Below are positions 22,287-32,010 of a stretch of DNA of 64,000 nucleotides, piece after piece. The position numbers were made by a program, and so were the translations under genes. Numbering within the stretch: the first letter of the stretch is position 1; every line of letters begins with the position of its first letter. Source of the DNA: Galdieria partita (Eukaryota > Rhodophyta > Bangiophyceae > Galdieriales > Galdieriaceae); assembly GCA_025991245.1 (NCBI GenBank), contig BQMJ01000030.1:165133-229132 (forward strand), in the 5' to 3' direction. The notes beneath the pieces are model-generated. The model was not told where the DNA came from, ran no database searches, and saw only the letters and a list, made by a program, of their open reading frames with translations.

Positions 22287-23233
22287 ATGGTTGGTTTTTG
22301 TCTTCCTGTTATGTTCTGTTTATTTATGTTTGCTAGGCAAGACGATATGACTCAAGAACCACAATATTTTCTCCTGAAGGGAGACTTTATCAAGTTGAGT
22401 ATGCAATGGAAGCCATCAGTCACGCTGGAGCTGCCGTGGGTGTATTGTCGCAGGAAGGAGTAGTCCTTGCAGCAGAAAAGAAAATCATTTCTAAACTTCT
22501 CGAAACGGCAAAGAGTACCGAGAAAATGTACGCAATTGACCAACACGTAGCGTGTGCAGTGGCCGTAAGACATACTTTGAGTACATTTGAGAATTTTTAA
22601 GAAAAACTTTTCATACAGGGAATTACAGCAGATGCCAATATTCTGATTGGTCGTGCGAGAATCACAGCACAGAGATACTTTTACACATATCAAGAGCCTA
22701 TTCCAGTTGAACAGCTAGTCCAAAGATTGTGTGACTTGAAACAAGGCTATACTCAGTTTGGAGGTCTGAGACCTTTTGGGGTATCTTTCCTTTTTGCTGG
22801 TTGGGATCGACACCACGGTAAGCGTAATCAATAGTTGAGTAAAACTTGAAGTTGACTCTGTTAGGTTTTCAACTTTATCAATCAGATCCGAGTGGTAACT
22901 ACGGTGGCTGGAAGGCTACAGCTATCGGTGCAAATAGCACAGCAGCACAGTCGATATTGAAAACGGACTACCAAGATGATATCTCTTTGAGAGACGCTTT
23001 GAAGTTAACGGTCAAAGTAAGTTTGAACTCAAGCTGAATATCAGAGGCCCATTGTTCTTCAGGTCTTAGGAAAGACAATGGATAGTGCACAGTTGACTAG
23101 TGAGAAACTTGAGTTTGCGACTTTGTCATTCGTTAAACCTGAGCTTCTCGGTTTCCATCAACTTTCAAGCGAAGAGTTGAATGCGCTGCTGCAAGAGTGT
23201 GGCTATGTTGCCACAAGTTCGGAGGAGGCGTAA
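22287..23233 (+). CDS. PSMA4: 20S proteasome subunit alpha type 4
   Basis: An outer-ring subunit of the 20S proteasome. Exons 22287-22289, 22337-22564, 22619-22817, 22865-23016 and 23063-23233, with introns of 47, 54, 47 and 46 nt, give 250 residues. After the first intron the sequence is [20 protein letters not shown], the universal start of this subunit minus its Met. The only ATG that fits is directly followed by a GT splice donor (gttggt), so exon 1 codes for the start Met alone. Later motifs: [16 protein letters not shown] (intact only after splicing), [13 protein letters not shown] and [18 protein letters not shown]. An ATG at 22326 is in the wrong frame. The C-terminus ends in a Ser/Glu-rich tail. 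Confidence 0.93.
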
Positions 23234-23710
23234 TCTTTTTGATATAAATACCGTCCATAATAAAACGAGCTGTTTTATTTTGACCTGAGACTTTAATCCC
23301 CGAGATAGAACGAAGGTTTTCGGTGTGGAATTTTTTTTCCTGGAAATCTTCTCCAGTATGCCTCCTACCGGAAGGTGATTGTTAGTTTTCTCAGCTTTCT
23401 AATAGTTTCAAGTTGTACCTTTTTCTTTTGTTCTGTAATGGTCCAAAACAAAAGACCACTGTAAACCCCCTATGTCTTATTTACTTGCCTATTCAAAGAA
23501 ATGAAAATAGTCACATACTGCTATATTCCACAATAACAGCTTCGCCCAAGGCTCTCTATTGTCATAGCGCTCGAGAACTTGAAACAAGTTTCTACACAAA
23601 CTCATCCAAACCAACACAAATGGCCAATCATCATGAATTTCAATATTGACTCCTCCTTTATTCAAGCACTTGTCAATGTTTTCTGTGTACTTGTTATACT
23701 GAATATACTC
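23234..23710. other. Convergent intergenic region PSMA4 / ispG
   Basis: 477 bp between the 3' ends of two converging genes, expected to hold both 3' untranslated regions. Forward open frames at 23413-23809 lack similarity to anything I know and partly overlap ispG, so I leave them out. No RNA gene is apparent. Confidence 0.4.
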
Positions 23711-25270
23711 TCAAGGTCTTCCATTCTCTCTACTCGACAAGTAGGCATGCTGATCAGAGACTCCATTCGTTTCATGAGGAGGATCCTTCCAAACTCCGTC
23801 TTGCTTTAACAAGTTGATAAGCTCTTTCACTCCATCTTCCTCTTTTACCACACGAATTTCTTCCTTTCCACGATAAAGAGAAATATAGCCACGAGTCTTT
23901 CCAACATATCCATAGTCTGCGTCAGCCATTTCTCCTGGGCCATTCACAATACATCCCATCACAGCTATACTAAGTCCTGGCATATGTTTTGTAGCTTCTC
24001 TCACCTATTTGAAATAATTATGTAAATTAAAAAAATCGGAGCCTCATACCTTGTGAAGGACATCCTCTATATGAAATAAAGTCCTACCACAAGATGGACA
24101 TGCCACATATTCCACCATAGTTCTTCGCAAACCAAGTCCTTGTAAAATACCATAACAGACTGAAATCTCCTTTACGGGATCTTCAGTTAGTGAAACACGT
24201 ATAGTGTCACCAATGCCTTCTGCTAAAAGAGTACCGATGCCTAAAGTCGATTTAATCCGACCGTATTCTCCGTCACCTGCTTCCGTAACTCCCAAATGAA
24301 AAGGGTAATCAAGACCTTCCTCATCCATTCTCTTGGCTAATAAACGATAGGCTGCTAGCATAACCGGAACTTTAGAAGCCTTCATGGAAACTACTAAGTT
24401 GTGAAAATCAAGTTCTTCACAAACACGAATACATTCTAAAGCACTCTCTACCATGCCTTGTGGAGTATCACCAAACGTAAAAAGCATTCGCTCTGAAAGC
24501 GATCCATGATTAACACCAATGCGCATTGCCTTGCCTTGGTCTCTCAACGTCAAGATTAAAGGCCTTAAAGTGTCCTTCAACTTTTCCTTCATGCTGTCAA
24601 ATTCACTCCTAGTATACTGTGTTCTGTTTGGGTCCTTTTTTTCAAAAACATAAAGACCAGGATTAATGCGGACTTTCTCGACGTGTTTTGCTACTTCTAA
24701 AGCTATTTTCAAACCATTGTGATGAACGTCAGCTACTAAAGGAACGTCTTGGTAAGTTTCCTTCAACTTTTGTTTGATGAAACCAACTGCGTGAGCATGT
24801 GACAAGCTCGGAACAGTAAGTCTGACTACTTCACAACCAGCTTCATGCAAATTACGAATTGCAGTCACACAACGGTCAATTTGCAGTGTGTCTTCATTTA
24901 TCATGCTTTGAACAACTACAGGTGAGCCCCCGCCGATACAAACGTCACCAACCCAAACAGGTCTGGTTTTTCTTCTAGTAATGGAGCCTTCCGTGTCCCA
25001 ATTATTCCATCCAACTTGGTCTTTAAAATAATCCTTGGGTAAGGCCTTTGCAGTGTTAGCTACAACCAAGTCTGGGTCTTTCTGCATTATCGTCCGAAAC
25101 GAACAACCCAAACATGACCTTCTTCGAAACTTTTTAAACAAGAACCTTGAAGTTTCCTTAGCTTTCTGTTTATTTCTCAAATTTCTTCCACTATATGCTC
25201 CCCTGTTCAGGTTAGCAACACAAACGAATAGCATCTGAGATTTCACGCCACCACTGCTTTGCGAATCCAT
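23711..25270 (-). CDS. ispG: 4-hydroxy-3-methylbut-2-enyl-diphosphate synthase, plastid-type
   Basis: The penultimate step of the MEP isoprenoid pathway, converting MEcPP to HMBPP with a [4Fe-4S] cluster; expected in the plastid. Exons 25270-24050 and 24004-23711 with a 45-nt intron give 504 residues. A basic leader of roughly 60-80 residues looks like a transit peptide. The core begins near [17 protein letters not shown] and includes [40 protein letters not shown], then the cluster ligands in CPSCGR and [18 protein letters not shown]. It matches the cyanobacterial form without the large inserted domain of land-plant HDS. Its start codon lies only 6 bp downstream of the stop of the preceding same-strand gene. 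An alternative start is the Met 12 codons in. Confidence 0.94.
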
Positions 25271-25276
25271 TTTCTG

Positions 25277-26830
25277 TCAAGCATTGTGATTGGATATTGT
25301 ATGAAGTGGAGGAAGCAACTCATTAGAGCTTCTCCTAATCGAAATTTGCTGATATAAATCATTGACAATCTTGGACTTCCTTTCCAAATTTTCAACCCTG
25401 CGGTTATACAGTTCCTCCAAGGCTTCCTCAGTTTCCTTTAGGTTTTGGGCCCATAGTTCAAGCTCCTTTCGTTGCTGTTCTATACTTTGTTTCTCAGCAC
25501 TTATTCTCTGTTCACGCCAACGAAGAACAAGTTCCTTGTTGCCACTTTGACTTTTTACTGTTTCTAACTGAACAGAACAATTATAGGATTGATTGGCATT
25601 TTCTATCTCCATAGAAGAGGAGGTCATTTTGGGTATCTGTTTCGATAAAACTGTTCCCATTTCTACAAGTTCTTCCAAAGGAGTAAAACCTTTCCATTTT
25701 TGTAAGAATGAGTGACAATTCCACGTCACTATTGAACCATCCGCGATAGGGACATAGACTTCATGTTTCTCAGAGTTATAGCAAAGGCTGATAGTATCCC
25801 AAATTGGGAAATCTCTTTCTTGTTGCATACCATTCAGAATTCCTTCCTTATTATTGTCTTTTCCAGTCAAGATAGAATTATCCAATGAAGAACTCGAAGA
25901 ATTGAAAGCTACTTGTACCAGACATTGACCATGAAACAAGTTCCAAAGAAAACTTTCCAATGAAGAGGAACAAGTCAATAAAAGATTCTTCTCTATCAAC
26001 ATGAAATCTCTCGGAATTTGCAGGCTACTTAAAAGTAGCGTGCAGTTACCTGATGAATAGTCCCAAAGGCGAATCGTTTCATCTGCACTTCCACTGAGAA
26101 TAAAATTTGTGCCTTGAAAATAAAATAAAACTACTGTGACAGGAGCAATGTGCCCCAAAAGGACACAACATTCTCGCAGATTCTCCCAAACACGAATACT
26201 ACCGTCGGAACTGCCAGTCACAAAATGACTTCCATTGGGTGAAATATTACAACAAGTAATCTTTGACGAACGTTCTTGAAGCACTTTTTCTAAGAATATT
26301 GCGGATCTCAATGTCTTCATGTTGATATCAGAAGAAAAGCGACTCAAGTTCCAAACTTTGCTGATACCATCATCTGAACAAGAAAAAATCATTGGATATT
26401 CATTAAAAGCACTTTTTAAGCAGCGTACACTTGCTTGATGTGCACGACTGCCACTATCGACGAGGTTACAAAAGTATACGGAAGGGTTGTCAAGATCCCA
26501 TAGCAGTATCTCTCCGTTTTCATATCCAACTACTGCAATATTATCAAAGCTTGCTAAATTCCCTAGTGCAGTAGCCGATGATTTGCAATGGGATATTTCA
26601 TAACAAAACTTGTTTGAGTTGATGTTATATACGTAAACACTGCCTTGTGTCTTCGACAGGGACACAACTCTGTCTCCAATCAACACAGCTTGGGAACCAA
26701 TATTTTCTGTAAATTCACCAGCAGTATCTTTGGAATCATAGAAACGTCTTAAAATGCTCCACGAAGATGTTTGTTCCGATAAACAAACAGTTTCAATTGG
26801 AAACGACTTGATAGCCCTAAAGCAAGTCAT
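25277..26830 (-). CDS. WD40-repeat protein, IPI3/WDR18-like
   Basis: Intronless, 517 residues. It carries a beta-propeller of at least five recognisable WD repeats (for example ENGEILLWDL, DDGISKVWNL, SDGSIRVWEN, SADETIRLWDY, ADGSIVTWNC) and, after about residue 425, a charged coiled coil (ISAEKQSIEQQRKELELWAQ onward). A propeller followed by a C-terminal helix of this kind is the layout of Ipi3/WDR18, a member of the Rix1 complex needed for late large-subunit ribosome assembly. I am sure of the WD40 call and moderately sure of the orthology. Supporting context: it shares a 77-bp divergent promoter with NOP14, another ribosome-biogenesis gene. The downstream ispG gene begins 6 bp after its stop. 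Confidence 0.8.
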   Translation of the reverse strand: MTCFRAIKSFPIETVCLSEQTSSWSILRRFYDSKDTAGEFTENIGSQAVLIGDRVVSLSKTQGSVYVYNINSNKFCYEISHCKSSATALGNLASFDNIAVVGYENGEILLWDLDNPSVYFCNLVDSGSRAHQASVRCLKSAFNEYPMIFSCSDDGISKVWNLSRFSSDINMKTLRSAIFLEKVLQERSSKITCCNISPNGSHFVTGSSDGSIRVWENLRECCVLLGHIAPVTVVLFYFQGTNFILSGSADETIRLWDYSSGNCTLLLSSLQIPRDFMLIEKNLLLTCSSSLESFLWNLFHGQCLVQVAFNSSSSSLDNSILTGKDNNKEGILNGMQQERDFPIWDTISLCYNSEKHEVYVPIADGSIVTWNCHSFLQKWKGFTPLEELVEMGTVLSKQIPKMTSSSMEIENANQSYNCSVQLETVKSQSGNKELVLRWREQRISAEKQSIEQQRKELELWAQNLKETEEALEELYNRRVENLERKSKIVNDLYQQISIRRSSNELLPPLHTISNHNA

Positions 26831-26907
26831 GCAATGATCAACATTGAAAAGAGAACGATGAGAAGTTTTTTGGTGGATAAATCATTTTGTCCAAAAAACG
26901 GCACACA
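26831..26907. promoter_or_regulatory. 77-bp divergent region, IPI3-like / NOP14
   Basis: The start codons of two ribosome-biogenesis genes on opposite strands are separated by 77 bp, so the intergenic segment is presumably a shared bidirectional promoter. I see no named element. Confidence 0.45.
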
Positions 26908-29088
26908 ATGGTGGTGAGACTTGCCACGGAAAACAAAGTAAACAAGGCAAACCCTTTCGAAAAAAGAGATAGCAGTAAGAAACGCAAGAGTGTAAGTAGC
27001 CTATCCATTCTCCTTGTCCTTTCTCACCAGGCATTTGCCAAGTTCCGAAATAAGGGACCTCTTGCTAAGGACAAAAAACGACGATATCAGCTTTTAGACT
27101 GGAACGAAGCAGAAGCTGGCGATGAAGATGATATTCATGCTTCCGGTCATTTAAGCTCTAAGGTTGGATTTCATCAGTCTACTGGCTCTGAGATAGCACA
27201 AGAGACGTACCATAGAACCAAAAAGGAAGTAATGGCCGAAGTCATTGCCAAAAGCAAACAATTCAAGTCAGAGAGAAAAGAAGAGAAACAACTTTTTGAG
27301 ACCCTTATAGAGGATATCGACCAAGAATTTATGCGGGTACTTCCTACCCTTCCTAGAAGGAACTTGGACAAGGAAACTATAAAGACAGCGCGTCGTTCTT
27401 TGAAACTTTCGGAAACAAACCGAACTGAAACAAGGACTACAAATGAAAGGTTGGAGTTTCCTTATTTAGGTAGTACTAGACCGGAATCATCTTCAAGTGA
27501 TCCAGTTCATGATACAAACCGATCCTTGTCAAAGATGAACAGTACGCATACTAAGAGTTGTGATAAGGATATTGACGGAATGCCTTCTTCTCTAGCTTTA
27601 AGAAGTGAATGTCGTAAGGGACGGTTTATGAGTGACTCGGATTTATCTACTGAAAAGGATACTACTCAATCCGAAGATAGGAGCATTCCAACGACATGTG
27701 TTCCAGAGACATATGCAGAGTTTCAGAATCGTTTGTTGCGAAATGATATTATTCAAGAACAATATTTAGATACTTTGGTAAACGAGGTAATCGAAAGGCA
27801 TGACGAGACATCTGCGGTTGGAAACACGGAGCGCTTACTGACATTCATGTTTCATGCTTTGGAAATGGTTGCTTCAGGAGACATGCGTCCTGGTGATCTG
27901 ACAAGAACTCTGGAAACTACCAAAATACTTCTTCAAAAGATTAGGTTGCTACTTTCCAACGAAAATAATCTTGAGCTGGGAGATTTCGTGGAGAGAGTGA
28001 CGACGCAGCTTTCCGAACCACTTTATGTTACGAAAACTGGTCGAGAAGAGACTCAGTCTTTTTTTATGGGAACAGGTTGGGTTATTGATCTCAGTTGCAA
28101 GTTAGACTGTCAGTTATTTTTACTTCTATTCTCGGTTTCCAGATTATCATCGTTGAAAAATACAATTTCTCCTGCAATCAAAAATTTAATCTTCTTAATA
28201 GGACAATGGCTAACAAGAATGGAAGTTTCTTGCTTGCACCAAATAAGGAAAGGTTTGGGCTTGATTCAACTGTTCCTTCCTCACCTTGAAGCATCTGAGT
28301 GCTTTGTGCCAGAACTCTTGACATATTGCTTTTCCATCATAGGTTTATTCACAAAAGAAAACTCCGTTCTCAGAGAATCTTTTAGCCTGTTCAACTTTTC
28401 TCAATCAGTGTCATTACAGCATATGATAAGGCAGACCATTGAAGACGAGTCTAAGGAAGTGTGGGCTGAGGAAAAAGGCAGTATGGACTCCTTTTTGGGT
28501 GTGTTTGCATGCAATAGTGTTTCATGTAAAAGTCAAGAAGACTGGAGAGAAACATCTTACACTCTTTGTGATATCTTAGTAACTTGTCGTGATATAATTT
28601 CTAGAATTTGTACAATTCTTAAACCGTTTGATGCATTCTATGGACTCTGTTTGCCTCTAATGCTTTTTTTGTATGAAATTTCGGAGGATCAGAAAATATG
28701 GCCCGCTTTAAGGAGTTATTCTGTGAGCTTTGCCTCAAGTCTGAAAGAAATGATTCAAGTAACTGAAGAAAGAGGCCTGAAACCCTTACAATTGTATTAT
28801 AAGAAATCATCTTTGCCAATTGAATACAAACCGAAACTGAAGGACGACAGTCATCAGCAATACAGTCGTCGTTTGAAGCAATGCGTTAGAAGAGAGAAAA
28901 AGAGAACAATGAAATGGCTGAATTTGGAGACGAGCAGGCAGCAACAAGAAATGTTTTCGCAAAGAGAAAGCGAAGATTTATACAGAACGAAAAGGACACA
29001 AGAAGCTACTAGTTTTCTTCAGCAGCAACAACAAAATTGGAACAAACAAGAGAAAAAGTGGAAAAACATGAACAAGTCATCATTGTAA
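26908..29088 (+). CDS. NOP14: Nop14-like small-subunit processome protein
   Basis: Part of the 90S/SSU processome for 18S rRNA maturation, in the nucleolus. Exons 26908-26991 and 27031-29088 with a 39-nt intron give about 713 residues, somewhat below the usual 800-850. Family marks: NPFEKR near the start, KEVMAEVIAKSKQFKSER followed by a Leu/Glu-rich helix ending in IEDIDQEF, and a strongly basic C-terminus (SRRLKQCVRREKKRTMKWLN and the QQ-rich tail). The 39-nt intron is in frame and stop-free, so its removal is inferred from splice signals and from joining KRKS to AFAKF. A second stop-free 42-nt intron (28101-28142) is possible but has a weak donor. The start is the first ATG; the frame upstream has only TTG. 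Confidence 0.75.
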   Translation: MVVRLATENKVNKANPFEKRDSSKKRKSVSSLSILLVLSHQAFAKFRNKGPLAKDKKRRYQLLDWNEAEAGDEDDIHASGHLSSKVGFHQSTGSEIAQETYHRTKKEVMAEVIAKSKQFKSERKEEKQLFETLIEDIDQEFMRVLPTLPRRNLDKETIKTARRSLKLSETNRTETRTTNERLEFPYLGSTRPESSSSDPVHDTNRSLSKMNSTHTKSCDKDIDGMPSSLALRSECRKGRFMSDSDLSTEKDTTQSEDRSIPTTCVPETYAEFQNRLLRNDIIQEQYLDTLVNEVIERHDETSAVGNTERLLTFMFHALEMVASGDMRPGDLTRTLETTKILLQKIRLLLSNENNLELGDFVERVTTQLSEPLYVTKTGREETQSFFMGTGWVIDLSCKLDCQLFLLLFSVSRLSSLKNTISPAIKNLIFLIGQWLTRMEVSCLHQIRKGLGLIQLFLPHLEASECFVPELLTYCFSIIGLFTKENSVLRESFSLFNFSQSVSLQHMIRQTIEDESKEVWAEEKGSMDSFLGVFACNSVSCKSQEDWRETSYTLCDILVTCRDIISRICTILKPFDAFYGLCLPLMLFLYEISEDQKIWPALRSYSVSFASSLKEMIQVTEERGLKPLQLYYKKSSLPIEYKPKLKDDSHQQYSRRLKQCVRREKKRTMKWLNLETSRQQQEMFSQRESEDLYRTKRTQEATSFLQQQQQNWNKQEKKWKNMNKSSL

Positions 29089-29142
29089 TATTATCAAACT
29101 AAAAAGAGGAAACTTCAAAAGTTCTCCAAATTGAAGAATATT

Positions 29143-29802
29143 TCATTTATTGCCGTTCATGAACTCGACAATTTCTTCTTGTGAAACGTCAAGTGGAACC
29201 GACACAGCCTTTGCCACTCGTGGCTTCTGTTTAGTGGATTTCAAGAAATCAACAAACTGATCTACGACACCCCAGTTATTCAAATACTGTGCAATAGCTT
29301 CCAGATGACACAAGTATTCGTGTTCGGTTAAAGGGAAACTTTGTTGTTCCACGTATCTATCCATGTTGAAGTTGGACTAAAAAGAACTTAATTTCACTTA
29401 CAGCCACATAATATTTGCAGTGAGTAAATATTTTCCGGAAAACCAGGGGGTCACCTTTAGCCTAATATCATAAGATAAACCATACCGCTGTAACAGAAGC
29501 TCTCTCAATTGAATTCCATCAAAGTTCTTGTCATAACTACGCTTTAATTCTCCAAAACTATGTTCTAAATTCTCTCTGAATCTTTCGATGTTATCTCTAC
29601 TTGTTCCACAAACAAGAAAAAATTCTTTGACATGCGAACTTGAGCTGACCCGCTTGTTCCGATAGCTGGAAGGGCCCGCTCTTGAAAATACAGTACTTAA
29701 CCGACTGCAGAATACTTTCATTGTAGGTACTGTTAAGCAGGTAACTGTACTAAAGCAAAGCCCTAGGCGACTATAACAGTCTCTGCACAGACAAGTTGAC
29801 AT
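29143..29802 (-). CDS. DUF3067-family protein, plastid-targeted
   Basis: Exons 29802-29402 and 29356-29143 with a 45-nt intron give 204 residues. The C-terminal 110 or so residues match the DUF3067 family of cyanobacteria and plastids: LRELLLQRYGLSYDIRLKV, then NIMW-LYVEQQ joined across the intron, SFPLTEHEYLCHLEAIAQYL and NNWGVVDQFVDFL. The first 50 residues are rich in Ser, Arg and Cys, like a transit peptide; the Met at 29721 is a possible alternative start. The molecular function of the family is not known, and its restriction to oxygenic phototrophs points to a photosynthetic or plastid role. Confidence 0.85.
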
Positions 29803-30303
29803 TCTTTTTCAATCACGAATCAACTAGCTCTTCTGAAGATTGCAATTTATGAGGCCAAATTATCAGTTACCAACTAGACATACTATTTCATAGATTCTCC
29901 AAGGTTTTCGTAAGCATTGCCAGTTGTATCGTTGTGTCGCTAGAACTTGAGTGCTTCTTATTTCGAAATTCAGAAGATATTGAAGAAGATAATGAACTGT
30001 CACTGAAAACAATATCATCCAAATATCGTAAACATTTGAAAGCCACCTAATTGAGAATATAGTCTCAAGCAACATATCACGATAACTACGAAGGAAACAA
30101 CGTTACAACTCAAGAATGTTTAAGTAAGGCGTGGAATACAAGCTACGAAACAGGATAATATTTTTTACATTTAATACTTGGAATATGTTATTGCGTTCGT
30201 CGCTAATGTATGAAAGTTCCTTCCTATCTCCATATTCGGCAATGAAGAAAAGAACTTCGAATAAAAATGCCCATACATACACAGGAACTGAAAAAGAAAA
30301 ACC
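29803..30303. other. Intergenic region DUF3067 gene / nucleotide-sugar transporter
   Basis: 501 bp with the promoter of the DUF3067 gene on its left and the 3' flank of the transporter gene on its right. Short frames of up to 95 codons are present on both strands without recognisable content. Confidence 0.4.
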
Positions 30304-31523
30304 TCATAAACCCAGTTTAGTGCTTGCAGCATGTTCCAAATACTTCAGATACGCAAACCAAATACTTCCTCCCAGTGCAAGGAAAATGCCAATAATATTC
30401 AGAGAACTAGCTCTGTAATCACTCATCAGAAGCCCCACTAAAGTTTGTAGAACATTCTTCATTTGACCAGCAACTGATGTAACAAGCGCAGAGTTAACTT
30501 GAGTACATAAATAAGTAAAATAATTCACAGCAAAAGCTGACGTCGACGTGGAAAAGAGAGCAAACCAGAAGCCAAATGTCTGATAAGATTCCGTCTCCAG
30601 AAATATACGGTATACTAGAGGTATCTCTGAAAGAAAAGAGTAAGTCTACGATAACAAAAAGTTGATGACATACCATCAGATAGTAGCAGCAGTAACGTAA
30701 CTAAAGGAAGTGCTATAAATGAGGTTATATAAAACAGAGATAGAGCATTGAGTTTCGCGTCTCGCGAAGCTCTCTTGATTGACACGAGGTTCGCGCCAGT
30801 AAGAAAATTATTTAAGAATACCAAAAGATAACCTTGAAGATTGAATGTAAGGTCACCAAGACCAGCTATACAAGATCCTACGGCCATCATTAGAACTGCT
30901 CTCAAAAGAGAACCTTTAGGTTTCTTTTTAAGAAACAGAAACTCAAGAATCATTACGTTCAAAACCGAGAGTCTCCTAAATGCCGAAAACATTGGAATGT
31001 TCACCTTACCCAGACCGGAAAGTCCGGATACGGCGTTTGCTACGAAAAATACGCTAGACAATAGCAAAGCCCTCAAGTGATTCCAGTTAAGGGCGGTCAG
31101 CTCAACTATGGCAAATGCATGAAGACAGGAAAGTAACAGGATGGAAAAACAAAGCTGCAGAAACACAATACAAAGAGGAAAATTGAAGTTGTATTGTGAA
31201 AGTGTTGACTTGTTAACAAGAACTGCTCCCAACGAGGAGCCTGCGTAAAGTCCAGCAATCAAAAGTTTTCTTAGAGGAGTTGAAAACTCTGCTTTCAAAC
31301 TACGGTTTCTCCACCACGAAAACTGAGTTTCTAGTTTACTCCTAGTTTCCTCGTCATCGCGGGTAGATTCAACCGTGCTTTTTGGCACGATTTCGTTCGA
31401 GTCAAGGAGACTTCTTTGGTCTCCAACCAAAACAGAACGAAGCTTTGCACTTTCTTCAATGAACCTTCCACTCCTTCTTTGTTGTGTTTCCTCTTGCTTT
31501 ATGTATACGTCATCGGAATACAT
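30304..31523 (-). CDS. Nucleotide-sugar / triose-phosphate translocator-family transporter
   Basis: Exons 31523-30674 and 30626-30304 with a 47-nt intron give 390 residues. A hydrophilic, Ser/Glu-rich N-terminus of about 90 residues precedes eight to ten hydrophobic helices. The pattern is that of the drug/metabolite transporter superfamily, NST/TPT branch: LLIAGLYAGSSLGAVLVNKS, FPLCIVFLQLCFSILLL, IPMFSAFRRLSVLNVMILE, LVFLNNFLTGANLVSIKRAS, and in the last exon VNYFTYLCTQVNSALVTSVA followed by GIFLALGGSIWFAYLKY. The FRRLS and NSALVTSVAGQMKN regions are typical of Golgi UDP- or GDP-sugar antiporters (SLC35D/VRG4 types). The substrate is not decidable by eye; GDP-mannose would fit the GMPP gene in this window. 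The start is the first ATG; six bases upstream is only TTG. Confidence 0.85.
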
Positions 31524-32010
31524 TGGCAAACCAAAAATTTTCGCGCTACATTATGCATTTTTCACTGACAAAGTGGAGAGATGCCTCTGTGCAGAACAGT
31601 ATTCCTGGACCGAAAGAAAACCGCGCATACCCAAAAGAGAAGAAGCATATGACTTCATGAAGACAATAGCACGACTGCTTACTGTATAACTGTTATCGAT
31701 ATTGAACAATGGCAATGTTGGCCCTGTCATGCAAGAACAGTACTTTGTTCACGTAGTTTTCATTACAAACGGAAGGTTGTTAGCCAGCTGCAATGTGTTT
31801 CCTCTTCTAAGTTACATTCTTCTTCTTCTAGGAATACTTAATTTCAAGTGCAAGAAAACGGAAAAATGAAATATCTTTCGACATGAATTTATTTTTACTG
31901 GACGCCAATAAATCTTAAGGAATCCCTAAACCGAAAACAGAATATAGAATCGTTTCGCATGGCTACCACTGAATAAAGGACTTCAAGTCCTTTTGATTTT
32001 CAAAAACCTT
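31524..32010. other. Intergenic region transporter / eIF2-beta
   Basis: 487 bp: the promoter side of the transporter gene (left) and the 3' flank of the eIF2-beta gene (right), both on the reverse strand. Nothing else recognised. Confidence 0.4.

Noticed and set aside
22326-22336. ATG just before the PSMA4 coding region as its start
   Set aside because: It is in a different frame from the conserved ARRYDSRTT sequence and crosses the splice acceptor.
28101-28142. Second NOP14 intron
   Set aside because: Length is 3n and ends in AG, but the donor (gttaga) is weak and the frame is open; left as coding with a note.
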